NCBI GenBank assembly: GCA_905160935.1 | Contig: CAJHZI010000547.1 | Span: 1,259,501 to 1,323,500 of the forward strand | Source of the DNA: Enchytraeus crypticus | Lineage: Eukaryota; Annelida; Clitellata; Enchytraeida; Enchytraeidae | Reading direction: 5' to 3' | DNA length: 64,000 nucleotides | Shown here: in pieces, positions 52,160-64,000 of the stretch | How the letters are laid out: the number at the start of each line of letters is the position of its first letter | Position numbering within the stretch: the stretch's first letter is position 1 | The notes under the pieces: generated by a model | What the model saw: only the letters and a program-made list of their open reading frames with translations | Told to the model about the DNA's origin: nothing | The model's database searches: none | Translations under genes and position numbers: made by a program

Positions 52160-52228
52160 TTCTTAAACGAATGGATAAAAGAAAGTCTATTCGTATCCCG
52201 ACCCTGGTTAAACTGGGATTTAAGGGAA

Positions 52229-52262
<34 letters not shown>
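52160..52262 (+). repeat. SINE family D fragment with GAT tail
   Basis: TATTCGTATCCCGACCCTGG, TTAAACTGGGATTTAAGGGA and a (GAT)n tail of about 11 units. Confidence 0.65.
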
Positions 52263-52904
52263 TCCATACCTGCGCTTAAAAGGCTCTTGCATTTGGGCAA
52301 AGTTATTCATATTGTGCTTGAAATTAGATAATTTTCACAAATTCGGGGAGTTGTTACAATGCGTCTCATAGAAATAATGCTGATTTCGATTCTCCACGAT
52401 TCGTACTCGCGATCACGGTAAAGGCTTTCCTTGATTTTGCTTCAAGCGTCATCGGCCGCTTGATTGCTGGGATTTGCCACTAATCCTGCGGTGAAGCGTT
52501 GTCGAATTGCCTCTAGCATTCTGCCTAGCTTACACCGATTTAAGTTGAAGTCGAAACTGTGTAATTTGTGTAAAGGAGTAAACTTAGACTATGAAGCAAA
52601 GCAGATTTTAATGGCTACTCAGAGTAGTATTATTGATTGAATGTGTAAGGCCTATTGCGTTAGTAAATAGCGAAAATAAACTCGATCTACAAGTTAATAC
52701 CCTCACAAATGGCAATGCCTTATCTCAGCTTTAATGAAGGCTATAATTTTGGAAAATATGGCTTCTGAGTTGATTTCATATTGCCAAAATACTATAAAAA
52801 GGCCTGTTACTGCTAATAGTAAGGTGCTAATACTAATACTAAAACTACCGTAAATACTACTATATATCTGTACCTTAAAGTTGCGATTACGTACATTATA
52901 GATA

Positions 52905-53027
52905 GATAGAGCGACGGAAAGAAAGAGAGCGAGGGAAAGAAGGCAAAAGGTCACAAAGAAAGGAGAGCGAAAGAGAAGGAGAGAGAGAAAAAAAGGGGGA
53001 GAGAGGGAGAGAGAGAGAGAGAGAGGG
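52905..53027. repeat. Purine-only GA-rich tract
   Basis: GAAAGAAAGAGAGCGAGGGA followed by nearly pure A/G sequence for over 100 bases, which can form triplex DNA. Confidence 0.85.
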
Positions 53028-53164
53028 TGAAAGTCCACTGCATTTCTTCTTCGAACTCTATTCGTCACTTTGTGAAAACAGGAACTCTCCAACCCTCCCC
53101 CGCTGATCCTGGTCTACCACCCGCAAGAGAATGTAACATCTAATATGCTTAATATAATTATAGG

Positions 53165-53295
<131 letters not shown>

Positions 53296-53479
53296 ACATA
53301 ATATACTTAAGTCTTTATTGTATTGCTTAATTACTTGTAAATTATGCCTATTTTCCATGCATATCTTTGACTTATTTTTCATAATCTAAATAAAGGCGGG
53401 TTTCTTCACTGCATTTACATGTACACCTAGATATCGAGGCAAGGGCCTATGCAGGTTTAAGTATTCGAGCTAAATACGT

Positions 53480-53695
53480 GTTCTAAGAGGCGACTGAGAA
53501 AAACTGAGGAAGGCAAGAAAAAGTCATTTCGGAAGCCATAACTTCTTCCAAGCTATAGGCTACATAAGGTATGGATAAGGTATAGCCTTTTGCAAGGGGA
53601 TTAACTCATTGATTTATATAGGGAGCGCTCGTTTTGGAGCGTGAAAGTAGACATCGAGAATGAATATGTATATTGGACCTACCACTTGGAAAAGC

Positions 53696-53757
<62 letters not shown>
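53480..53757 (+). repeat. SINE family C copy with a long GA tail
   Basis: TAAGAGGCGACTGAGAAAAA, AAGCTATAGGCTACATAAGG and TATTGGACCTACCACTTGGA, then about 28 GA dinucleotides. Confidence 0.68.
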
Positions 53758-53758
<1 letters not shown>

Positions 53759-54257
53759 ATGCTGAATTAATGTCGGGTCAACTGATCTGCTGTACACTCT
53801 GTGGCAGTAGCAGCCTATAGTGTACATGTAGATACTAGATAGTCAGTGATGCCAAAAATTCATTCATTGATCAGCGTCTAGTGGCTGAAACATTTACAAA
53901 GGTCACAGTGCATTCTGTAAGACTGAGTTAACAAGTAGGGCCACATACAATGACACACGACGTATTAACTCACAGTATAAAGTTATAAACGAGTTTAGCT
54001 TATTTGGTAATCGTGATTCATCATAGAATGTACATATAAACGGTTTCAAAATAAATTTAAAAGGTGCTTTCTAAGTAGTTACTGTGGGATATAAATATTG
54101 ACACTAGTTTTGGTTGTTTGTAAGTTGACACATACTGTATTTGCGTATTCTTTATAAAATTAGTTGAATAATTATGATTATTACTCTTTAAAAAATCTTA
54201 TCGGTTTGGTAGTTAGAACAATAATAATTCATTTTCAGCTAGTCCTAGTAGTATATA

Positions 54258-54530
54258 ACAGTGGACACACACGCTCAGTTTTGCCATCAAACTCATCTGT
54301 TCAGATATCTGTTCAGATATCTGAACAGTTAAATTTGACCGTGTGTGGGCGATCATCAGTTTTATCTGCAGATAAATTTGACCGTGTGTGGACGAATCAA
54401 ATTTATCTGAACGGATATCTGATCAGATATCTGTTCAGATATCTGTCAGTTAAATTTGACTGTGTGTGGGCTCCGTCAAATTTATCTGAACAGATATCTG
54501 TTCAGATAAATTTGATCGTGTGTGGCCACT
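54258..54530. mobile_element. Fold-back MITE of GATATC dyads
   Basis: Ends are inverted: AGTGGACACACACG left, complement AGTGGCCACACACG right. The interior alternates TCAGATATCTG palindromes with AAATTTGACCGTGTGTGG, so it can fold at several levels. Possibly hAT-related; no clear target duplication. Confidence 0.65.
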
Positions 54531-55286
54531 TTAAGCAAATGCGTTAGTTTTAGTTTCATTAGTGCAATGATCCTAACTATCGGGTAAAACCCAACAAAGA
54601 ATTAATTAGTAGGTTCACGCTACAGAGAGCCCAGCTAAACCTTAGCTCTATAGTGACTTCCTGATGCAGAAAGTTCGTCAGAAAGTAATGCCTATCTGAA
54701 GATCAGAAATTGAATCCAGTCAGTCCAACGACGATTTTCGAGACGGATAACTAGTGCATCGGCATCTGTGAAGAGACGATTCTCAATGGAAGGCAGGTCG
54801 AGACGTTTAAAATTGATCGACTCGCCACAAGGGTCTGAGAACATCGATTTCTTAAGATAATAACTTGTGAACCCGGATCAGATGATCAAGCTGGTTAAAT
54901 CGCTAATTAGTATGCAGAGTTTACTCGCCGTAAGATCAAATTTAATCGTTAGATTTTAAAGGATAAATGTCGAAATTCCAACGAGCGATATTCCATATCC
55001 TACCTAAGTTTGACTAAGGATTGGAATAGCGAAAGATGGTAGCAGTTCTGGTAAATTCTGGCATATACCTTATAAAATCACAGATGTATACTAGACGTAT
55101 CAATTTATTCATATTGATAAGAATATTTAACATTTACCCCGTAATTAAAACTATTTCCCACTTTTTGCAATGATCAAATTTCATTATTAATTATTTTATT
55201 TCGGAATTATATTTAGAATTATTCATTATAAGTATGATAATTAATAAATATAGTAATATTACGTTTACCATGAAGCCATAAATTCT

Positions 55287-55345
55287 GCTAGATCTCTCTC
55301 TTAGTGCACTGCCTACTGGCAGGTCCATGGTATAAAACGCCCCCA
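55287..55345 (-). repeat. SINE family C 3'-end fragment
   Basis: Contains GTGCACTGCCTACTGGCAGG, the complement of the end of family C. Confidence 0.45.
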
Positions 55346-55792
55346 CTCTTCTCTGTCTTCCGCCTTCCTCTTCATTTCCACATATGAGTGGGTCTTTAAA
55401 CAACTAACATACCTAATCTCGGCCTGCCCCTGCCTCTTTTTCCTTTCATTCTACCTGCTATATAACAGGTCTCATTTTCTGGTAACATTAACATTTTTTC
55501 TGGTAACATTAATTTATAAAATTCGAAATTTTATTTGGGGAATTGTAAACTTCATCTGGCTAATATTTGAACGTTCCACCAATCTCTTTTTCGCTTTTCA
55601 GCACCTTACTTGTTGAAAATGTCCATTCGATGTTTCGCTGATTCATTAGAAAAGCAGTATTTCAAAGAAAAATTTTATGGGATTAATATTTTACCAAGCA
55701 TATTGATAATATTACAGATAGTTGCTTATCAATTGGACTCCAAAATCAGGAACATCAAAGTTACTGAGGGATATATCGAACATGAGTAAAGC

Positions 55793-55920
55793 CAGTGGCG
55801 ATGTCGGTAAGATATTCGACCGCGGATCAGTATGTGCTGGGTTCAAATGCTAGGCTCGCGCGTCACTGATATCGCTTTCGAGTGAGGAAATTGACGTTAA
55901 CATTAGCTTTACCAGCTTTA
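55793..55920 (+). repeat. SINE family A copy
   Basis: TGGCGATGTCGGTAAGATAT head, GGGTTCAAATGC B box and CGCTTTCGAGTGAGGAAATT tail. Confidence 0.75.
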
Positions 55921-57212
55921 CACGAGCATCATTCACATAATTTAACTAGTGATTTTATTTTATAGTGTAACAAAGTTATATGTTATGTGTTGGTGTTCGT
56001 GTACAGTTTAAATGTATTTTGATGCATAGTGCGGAATAGGCCTGATTTCTATCAGTCTAAATATAAATTATTACCATTACAAGGACTAAGATATGCCCGT
56101 GCCTAGTTATAAACAGATCGGCTTATCAGTGGTCCTGCCTGAGCTGTCAGCTTAATTAAACTTATTGTGTTTATCAAACTAAAGCCGGTGGGCCGCGATT
56201 ATCTACTTGAGCATAAGAAATGACCTTCAGTCAGATTAAAATATATTGCATAGTCATGTGTAAGGAGCATAATCTTTCGTTAATAACAGATCAATGAGGT
56301 GCTATACTTGTGGTAACTCGGTGAATTGTGTCCGTGTGTATTACAGTGATTGCTTTACTATTAAAGAAAACTCCTATAATAGAAGTAGTTATTACCAGTT
56401 TTAGACGTTCCTCGACATACATGTATTTGCTATCTGTATTGCAGGAAGTTGGAATTATATTATTCTTTCACTACTTTCAACCAATGTTTCCATTTTGGTA
56501 CAAAAACGTGTGTTAGGGACAATTCGAAGATCTGCGATTAAATTTCAAAGCTGCAAGACGGCATGAGCAAATGTGAAATTATATAGTCCTTCTAACTCGA
56601 GGCAGCTAAAGAATAATTATTTTAATTTTTGTTGAAAAATTAATTTACATTATATGAAGCCTTATCATAGTGCCTAATAAATCTTCAGATAATATAAAAT
56701 GATTTCTCTATAAAAAGACATACGATTATTCTTAGCTGCAGCAACATAATTTGTAATTTTCAAAATGAACGAAGTAATGGAATATATTAATTAAGCATTT
56801 TATACTAAGCATTTTGGATTAACATTGTTACATGAAGAACAAATTTTGCGAAGCACTAAAATATTACATATGTTATATTAATTCATCTATAACATGGCAG
56901 CACACTGGGTCAGGCTGCACAGCTACTTGTTTCTACCTCCTTCATCTCCATGACTATTAGTAATCGTTGCCTTTTGATGGCGCACCAATTAAAGCCGGCG
57001 CAGATTTAAGAATAACCTTCCAACACCCTTGAATTTTTCATTCATAGCTGTCAACACTCGGTCTTCGAGCTTGTCACCCATCCATGCATTAATCAAGGCC
57101 GACTTAGTTTAATTTCGATTATTGAAGTGTGCAGCTAAACCAAGTGCGCCAAATCCCGCCGTCAGTTGTTCAGATACAGTTTACTGAGCATTATTAGCGT
57201 TATACAGCAATA

Positions 57213-57230
57213 ATTGGACTATAAATAGGT
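57213..57230 (+). promoter_or_regulatory. Putative DDC TATA box
   Basis: TATAAATA at 57220-57227, next to an inverted CCAAT (ATTGG, 57213-57217), 90 bp before the DDC ATG. The spacing fits a start site near 57250 and a short 5' UTR. A TTTCTTTCAG just before 57273 could instead be an acceptor for a leader exon. Confidence 0.5.
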
Positions 57231-57309
57231 CTAAATTTAGCGAAAATCATTTATTTGCTTATTTTCTTTCAGTTTATATTTTCTCACTTTAAGGGTTTAA
57301 GTTAAAATC

Positions 57310-57510
57310 ATGGATGCCGCGGAATTTCGTGCTAGAGCAAGGGAGATGGTCGATTATGTTGCGGACTACATGGAAACAATCTCCAAACGTCCACCACTGG
57401 CTCAAGTCCAACCTGGATATCTCAAGGATCTCATACCAGAAGAAGCACCAGAAAATCCTGAGCCCTGGAAAGATGTGTTTGGTGATATTGAGCGCGTTAT
57501 CATGCCTGGG
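57310..57510 (+). CDS. DDC: DDC exon 1
   Basis: ATG after a short leader; 67 codons ending IERVIMPG; donor GTAAGC, phase 0. The N-terminal helical lobe of the family ([14 protein letters not shown]) is complete. Confidence 0.92.
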
Positions 57511-58458
57511 GTAAGCAATAAATTATGATACGTAGACCAAATTATGATCTAGTATATTGTGGTTTTAAAATAAAGTACCATAAATAGATAACAAAGTAAA
57601 AAAGGAGAATTAATTCAGGCGTGCATTTGGTTGTCTTTTTTAATTTATTGATATTCGCCAAAACTAAAATGTGCATAACAGATTTGTAGAAGGAAAAGTT
57701 ACATCACTAAATATAAATGTTGAACACCGAAGTAAAGCCTCCCCACGTTCGTAACTCGTAACTGACTGGGTGCATTAGGACGAGGAACTGAAAACTTTTG
57801 AAATTTCTACAAAAGTTTCAGTATCTCATTAATCATGATTATATTATGTACATAGGATATAAAATAAATCCGTATCTTTGAAGCATTACTAAATACAAAA
57901 TACATTTCGACTGTGCCAGTAGCATGTAGGTAAGTGGTCGGACTCCCGACCAGTAGGCGCAGGATTCATATCCAGTGCTAGTCCCGTCACTGATGTGGTT
58001 TCGGAACAGGAAACTGACATTAACCCTGGCTTTAGCCTTTATCGTACTCAATAAATGATTTGCTGTGTAGATCGTAATGCATACTCAGGAGTATTTTTAT
58101 AGTCTGTATGTATATGTACAATTAAGTGAAAAATTATTGGCAAAATTTATTAAAATTGTGTGATGTATGATGTGATGTATGATGTGATGTATGATATATT
58201 GTATGATGTTTTGTATGATGCGATGTATAATGTGATGTATACTGTGACGCATGATGTGATAAATGGTGCATAATGTGATGTATGATATATTTATGATGTG
58301 ATGTTTGATGTATTTTTGATTATTAAAAGGTCACGCACTGGCACAGTCCACATTTCCACGCTTATTTTCCTACAGGAAGTTCTTATCCTGCAATCCTTGC
58401 TGATATTCTATCTGATGCTATAGGCTGCATAGGATTCACTTGGGTAAGCTCATTGATC

Positions 58459-58495
<37 letters not shown>

Positions 58496-59227
58496 GGGAG
58501 AGAGAGAGAGAGACCTATGTTTATTTTAATATACTCAAAATATACAGTGACATACACAAACAAGGCCATAAAAGAGGTCAGAAGTAACCTATCTAGTTGA
58601 CCACCCCTCAGTCATATAAATCTAAGAACTATGATTTAATTGATGTATTGTATTGACATCGCTATCGAGTGTGGTAACTGACATTAATCTTAACTTTACC
58701 TTAGCTTTATTGTATATGCATGAGAGTATATCTTACGGAAAACGACAAAGAACGATGTTTCATGATCCTGAGAAAGGTATAGGTATAGTTAACATTTCGG
58801 AGTCAAGTGGAAGTAAAATATCTCATTGTGGTTCCGTCTAGAGCTCACATTATCTTGGCATAATATTACGATAATTCTTTAACTATAATAGATAGTGAAT
58901 AAAATCTATTAAGACATATTTAGTCATTATTCATCAATTTTTCAATGTGTTTCATTGATAAATATGCAATATTTTGCATACCAGTGCAGATCTTCATTAT
59001 ATCGTCATCTTCATATACTCCTTTGAATCCCAGTTTAACTAACATAGGGTGTTTCAGAACATTTTGTAGCAATACCTGGAGCCTTGGTGTTCAGTAACCC
59101 AATGCCATTAACGTTGGCTAGGATCTTGGTGTTATGTAAACCTTTTACGACACGTGCAGTCCACGATGTGCTAATTCTTTAGACACCTGGACACAAAGCG
59201 GGCTAAAGTTCAATATTATTTTAAATA

Positions 59228-59307
<80 letters not shown>

Positions 59308-62300
59308 ATATATATACATATATATACATGTATAATATACTGTATATATATAATTAATACTGATTACATTTTGTGTTCTATAAATTCCGTTTTAAGACAT
59401 GAATGTAAGAAGTCGGTAAGTTTTTTTACTAGTACAGTACTGTAATTTTGTTAACAAATTTATTTTAAGTGTTTTAATAAATCATTATAAAGCTTAAACT
59501 TGAATGAGTTTAATAGGTAGTTTTCCTTATGCCTTATTATTAGTTCAGTATGAGAAAATTTTCTAATAGCACATGAATATAACCACAAGTAATCACGTCT
59601 CAATCTAATTTTAATTGACTTTAAGAGCTAACAGAAGAATTAGTGTTAGTAATTGCTTTCATTCCTAGTCATCTACAGATCATTTGATAAAATAGTTGCC
59701 GTAAATAAATCTGAATTAATAGTATAGAATTGTGACAATATCTAGTGAAAGTCAACAATCTCAGTATATAGTCTAGTTTAATAATATAATTAAAAATAAC
59801 CTGTATTAAAAGGTTTCCAGTCCGAAATTTAGTTTTATAAAGATTTATAGCCGTCTTTAACTTTTCATTCTTGCGGTAGATTAAATGCTTTAAGAATTTG
59901 TATAGTTTTGTACAGTTTTAACTAACTCTATCTGCCAGTAAGAGATAATTAGCCCAAATATGTTTATTAGACCATCTATAATTAAACTTACTGATTAGTA
60001 CAAACTAGTAAATTTTACTTTTAGTTTACTTCTCTTACAATATCTTGTAATTGCACGTGATGTCTACTCTCTTTCACCATTGCATTTATAGGTTTGATCG
60101 CTTAATTGACTTTTCTCGTTCTCTCAGACATTGAAATGAGTTTTAATGATTTTCTGATTGAGTCGAGTTGGCGTTGATAAAATATTTCCAAAATGGAAAT
60201 AATCTATTCATCTGTAGTTGAATCAACTACTAGCTAAGTTCAGATGCACATTTATAAACACTAGAATATTACATATAAAGCAGCACTAGATAGAATATTC
60301 TGCTACACATTAATGAGTAACGTTAATGTTAGACAATAGTAAGGCAATAAATAACAGTAATCGAAAATAATTTATTTGTTCCTATTCTTTAAGTTAATAT
60401 TTTCTGAAAAATATAAATTATTTAATGTTTTACTTATATGGCATATAAATTGCCTAATCCTATTTTATAAAATGGGTTTTTGTCCTTACGACTGCCCAAT
60501 AGCTCAGCCGCAGCTGTATTAATGAAACATTGAATACGCCTACACGTAGTTATGCTTCTTGTAAGTAGGAAAGTTTAAACTTGTAATGGATTTAGGTTTC
60601 GAAGCACAATACTTTATAATTTATGGAACAAATTGAAATCGTCAAAGACAGTGTTGTACGACGGTTGGAATATATAAGCTCAACCGTATTACCTATTCAG
60701 TTTAATATTAATTACAATTGTAATGATTGTTTTATTTTCTCCAGATTGCAAGTCCAGCGTGCACCGAATTAGAAATGATAACGATGAACTGGCTGGGAAA
60801 ACTTTTGAAGCTTCCCGAGGAGTTCCTTCTAGGTGGAAATGGAGGAGGGGTGATACAGGTTAGTAAAACAGTTCTGCTGATATATTATTAAATGGTTTGA
60901 TTGGTTCAATTCCTAACTTCATATATTACCATTTAGACCATCTAATAGTTAACTATATCGTAATAAACTGTTGTGGTACCTTTAACAATGTTAAGGGTAC
61001 TACAACGGAGTATATTACTCGTGCACCATATTGTAACGCTATCTTATTTATTCAAATTAATTAATATTCATATTTTAAATCTTTAAATTAAACAAATAAT
61101 TGTTTTCTCGGTATCAAAGATTAGAGGTCAATGATCGATTTTTCTGTGCTTCAATGCGCTTATCAGTCTATCTAAATACTTCATATAATCTGCATGCATG
61201 ATATGACATTAAATTATCGCTAGATGTCTTGGGAATTCAAGTATTTATTAATCATTTTTGCAGTGGGCAACTTTTGATGTATAAATTATATCGTAAAATT
61301 AAATTGCTTGAAGATTAAAAAATGCTCTGCTGTCTGATCCATGCATCCGTTTACTAATTCAGTAGTAAATGACGATTACAAGGAGTTCTAGCAAAACCGA
61401 TAATTTCTGGCAATTCTGGTTTATATAAAATATTTCACTGTGCGAAAATCTGTCAAAATGGTGCTAAATATCTCATAAAACAGGAACCTGTTTATTTGTT
61501 GTTCGTTAGCTCTGTGTACATAGGCCCATATTTGTGTAGCTTTTTGCCTAAATATCTGTTATATATCTGGTTTTGAACCTTGTCCTGTGGTCAATATTAG
61601 GCCTACATGTACAATACTTAGAATTTTCTCAGTCAATATTTGTCTAAATGAAGAAAATGTCTACTGGTTTAAAAATATGTACATATACTTCACATTAGCA
61701 GTTGTCATAAATAGTCCCACAAACAAAAATTAAATACATTTTGCAATATTTTGATATTTTCTCCAGCAACCAGCACATGATCAATAAAAATGAACTTTGC
61801 TCTATAAAATAATTGCTTTTAACTGGAATTCTGTATTTACTTAACTGTAACACTTTGACGTTAGAGAGCTGTAATCAAATTTGTATAAATTTGATCTTAA
61901 TAAGCCTTGCGAAACAGCTGCACGAATTAACAATTGTGCTTTTTACTAAATTTGAGTTTATTGGTCATGTAACTTTTATCCTAATTAAATATCCCCTTTC
62001 TTCTCGGTCTCCTCTAATATCATATGATTGGCCGAAGAAACCTGCTCTAAGCGTGTACAAATTTGCAAAATTAATATTTGTTATTAATTACTAATTAAAA
62101 ATTTAAATTCATATATTTAATATTATTAGCAATTATACCAATAATAAATTTATAGTTAAAACGATAAAGAATAATAAAAATGTAAATACTTATTGCAATG
62201 ATTTTGTATCAAATTAATCAAAATAATAATAATAATAATAGAAACTGTAACAAATAAATAAATAAACAATAATTTTAATAAATAATAGGCCTTAATAATT

Positions 62301-63734
62301 TAAAACATAATGACGAAGATGATGATAATGTTGGTAAAAATATAATTGCAACAATAATATAATTGATGCAGGGGACAGCAAGCGAAGCAACACTAGTGGC
62401 TTTGCTTGCTGCAAAGAGTCGTATTCTGAGAAAACTGAAAGAGAAAGACGAGAACATCGATGAAGCCAGTCTCATAGCAAAACTAGTCATCTACTATTCT
62501 GATCAGGTGAGATAGAACAATAGTCTCATAGCAAAACTAGTCATCTACTATTCTGATCAGGTGAGATAGTACAATAGTCTCATAACAAAACTAGTCATCT
62601 ACTTACTATCTACTTATATTCTGATCATGTGAGTCTAATCGCAAAACTAGTACTACTATTCTGATCAGGTGAGCTAATACAGGTAAGCAGGTAACAGGTA
62701 AGCTAGTATCAAGTAGGCTAGTCCCAGGGTAAAACTAGTCAGATACTATTCTGATCAAGTAAGCTAGTCCCAGGGTAAAACTAGTCATATACTATTCTGA
62801 TCAGGTGAGCTAGTACTAGAGTCCCAGGGTAAAACTAGTCATATACTAGTCTGATCAGGTGAGCTAGTACAATAATCTCATAGCAAAACTAGTCATCTAT
62901 TATTCTGATCTGGTGAGCAAGTACAATAGTCTCAGCGTAAAACTAGTGAAATGATTCTTTGATATACGTTATAAATCATCAAAAATTCAATTTACGCACT
63001 AAAATTTACACGTGTCAATTTACGTGCAAAATCGTACAAGCTGACAAAATATTCGGCATACAATGACTAAATGCACAGCTAAAATGTTACCTAATTGATA
63101 TTGACTCACAAAAGTGATCCCATTATGTTACATTAAAAATAAAATTAGAATTCAGGTTTAACCCTCATAACGATTGTCCCACGTTCTAATATTTATATGT
63201 AAAAATGATACCGAGTGTCTGCTTATTAGTCCCATCAGTGGCAATCCTTTTATTTGATTTTTCTGAAGCAGGTAGGTTATAGAGTGATTAACGTCAAGGT
63301 TCAGGAGCATAAAGCTTCGCTTCAGGACGACTAAACATACTCTAGCTACCATCACAAATGCTAGTTATAACTCATTAGAGCTTTCATCTCACTAAACTGG
63401 CAGCCTTCTGTATTACTAAAATCCTGCGAGCAACGTATTCACGCAGAATCAATGAGTTGACAGAAGCAGAAAACTTGTGTTTTATCAATATTCATATACT
63501 CTTCAAGTTTCCATCTACTATCATGTTGTAAGGTTACATGATGAAAGCAATCTTCGATACCTTATAAGGCTTTGCACACATATTTGCTAGGCTCATTCCT
63601 CTGTGGAGAGGGCGGGGTTACTGGGAGGAGTTATCTGTCACAAGGTGGAGTCAGATGATAAGGACAGCATGAGGGGCGGGGCCTTGAGACTAGCTATCGA
63701 AGAGGACAAGAGAAAGGGACTCATTCCTTTCTAC
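57310..63734 (+). CDS. DDC: Aromatic-L-amino-acid decarboxylase family gene, 3'-partial (five exons)
   Basis: Five exons (57310-57510, 58330-58443, 60745-60858, 62372-62506, 63591-63734), all joined in phase 0, give the first 236 residues of a group II PLP-dependent decarboxylase of about 480. Landmarks: start [94 protein letters not shown] and [16 protein letters not shown], whose His190 corresponds to the PLP-stacking His192 of human DDC. The PLP-binding Lys and later substrate-determining residues lie beyond the window, so tyrosine or histidine decarboxylase cannot be excluded, though the GTASEATL and THWHSP segments look most like aromatic decarboxylase. The reaction would be L-DOPA or 5-HTP to dopamine or serotonin in the cytosol. 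No stops or frame breaks are seen. Confidence 0.92.
57915..58045 (+). repeat. SINE with family A tail but a different head
   Basis: A tRNA-like head (TAGCATGTAGGTAAGTGGTC, GGATTCATATCC) is followed by the family A tail (CCCGTCACTGATGTGG, AGGAAACTGACATTAA). Lies in DDC intron 1. Confidence 0.6.
58160..58320. repeat. Degenerate GATGTAT tandem repeat
   Basis: Variants of GTGATGTATGAT fill the 3' end of DDC intron 1 up to the exon 2 acceptor, replacing a normal pyrimidine tract. Confidence 0.88.
58330..58443 (+). CDS. DDC: DDC exon 2
   Basis: Acceptor TATTAAAAG, donor GTAAGC. It encodes [20 protein letters not shown] then [18 protein letters not shown]. Upstream the intron is a degenerate GATGTAT repeat with little pyrimidine tract; downstream it turns at once into a GA tract. 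Confidence 0.93.
58460..58514. repeat. GA microsatellite
   Basis: Begins 17 bp after the DDC exon 2 donor. Confidence 0.93.
59000..59212 (-). repeat. SINE family D copy
   Basis: Reverse copy in DDC intron 2: AATCCCAGTTTAACTAACAT near the tail and CACGTGCAGTCCACGATGTG at the head. Confidence 0.58.
59224..59352. repeat. TA microsatellite
   Basis: TA run with ACATGTATA palindromes, in DDC intron 2. Confidence 0.95.
60745..60858 (+). CDS. DDC: DDC exon 3
   Basis: Acceptor TTTTCTCCAG, donor GTTAGT. It encodes [20 protein letters not shown] then [18 protein letters not shown]. Confidence 0.94.
60859..62371. other. DDC intron 3
   Basis: AT-rich unique sequence with an AAT-rich stretch near 62220-62350. 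The 93-codon frame at 61813 has no recognisable family and lies inside the intron. Confidence 0.7.
62372..62506 (+). CDS. DDC: DDC exon 4
   Basis: Acceptor TTGATGCAG, donor GTGAGA. It encodes [20 protein letters not shown] and [13 protein letters not shown]. The last ~36 bases of the exon plus the donor are repeated in tandem downstream. Confidence 0.94.
62507..62950 (+). repeat. Minisatellite of DDC exon 4 end plus donor
   Basis: After the true donor, a unit of about 52 bp recurs seven times plus a partial copy: TCTCATAGCAAAACTAGTCA, then an ATCTACTATTCTGATCAG-like end and GTGAG. Copies vary; most keep the CAG-GTGAG type of donor. The unit is the exon's own 3' end with the first intron bases. 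Confidence 0.9.
63591..63734 (+). CDS. DDC: DDC exon 5
   Basis: Acceptor ATTTGCTAG, donor GTATGA. It encodes [20 protein letters not shown] then [20 protein letters not shown] and PFY. It lacks an ATG-led long frame and was found by following the family pattern from exon 4. Confidence 0.92.
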
Positions 63735-64000
63735 GTATGAACTTATTTCTCTCAATCTATATAGTTTTTGAAAGTCTGAATTTTGAATGAATCAGTAACT
63801 AGTGATATCCTTTTTAATTAACATCAGTTTTTATGTTCTATTTGTTGCATGAGGCAAACCAATTGATTGCCTTGTCTTTAATCTTCTTGTTGTAAATTCA
63901 GAGACAACCAACAGCCTACAAAATGAATGTATAATGCTTAAGAAACATTTTGAAGTCAAACTCATATTTGCAAGAGTTAATCTGTAAGATATGTTGTAGT

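Larger units (their letters stand above)
58515..60744. other. DDC intron 2 (remainder)
   Basis: Family A SINE tail near 58655, reverse SINE D, a TA tract, then unique AT-rich sequence from 59360 without recognisable features. Confidence 0.7.

Overview
The window is animal nuclear DNA, AT-rich and intron-rich. It holds three multi-exon protein genes joined by canonical GT-AG introns, many short tRNA-like dispersed repeats, TA and GA microsatellites and several DNA-transposon relics. Nothing is prokaryotic. The protein families point to a bilaterian. The dense tRNA-derived repeats and the frequent TAGGCCTA octamer suggest a marine invertebrate, perhaps a spiralian, but the sequence alone does not fix the phylum.

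Layout: (1) positions 28-28475, plus strand: the 3' part (seven exons, about 446 residues) of an immunoglobulin-superfamily surface protein. It has three Ig domains and a last exon ending in a hydrophobic tail that looks like a GPI-attachment signal. Its large introns hold LINE fragments, a mariner element, a hAT element, a larger TIR transposon and SINEs. (2) 29630-46335, minus strand: a complete ABCF1 gene, tail-to-tail with the Ig gene. I reconstructed 20 coding exons of 2379 nt in all. Every splice phase closes, giving 792 residues with two complete ABC domains. A promoter-like cluster (TATA, CCAAT, octamer) lies upstream near 46460-46520. (3) 46.5-57.2 kb: intergenic, with SINEs, a 979-bp TIR element, a fold-back element and a G-rich minisatellite. 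(4) 57310 to the window end, plus strand: the first five coding exons (236 residues) of an aromatic-L-amino-acid decarboxylase family gene (DDC-like), with a TATA box about 90 bp before the ATG. The rest of the gene lies beyond the window.

The three genes share no obvious pathway: cell-surface recognition, ribosome/translation ATPase, and PLP-dependent amine synthesis. The most unusual signal is structural. Three separate minisatellites are built from copies of exon-intron junctions: the ABCF1 exon 2 donor, the ABCF1 exon 20 acceptor and the DDC exon 4 donor. Each sits beside the real splice site and supplies a row of decoy splice sites. Two perfect 34-nt palindromes, a 33-nt microexon and a mariner-hAT pair with abutting insertion sites are also notable.
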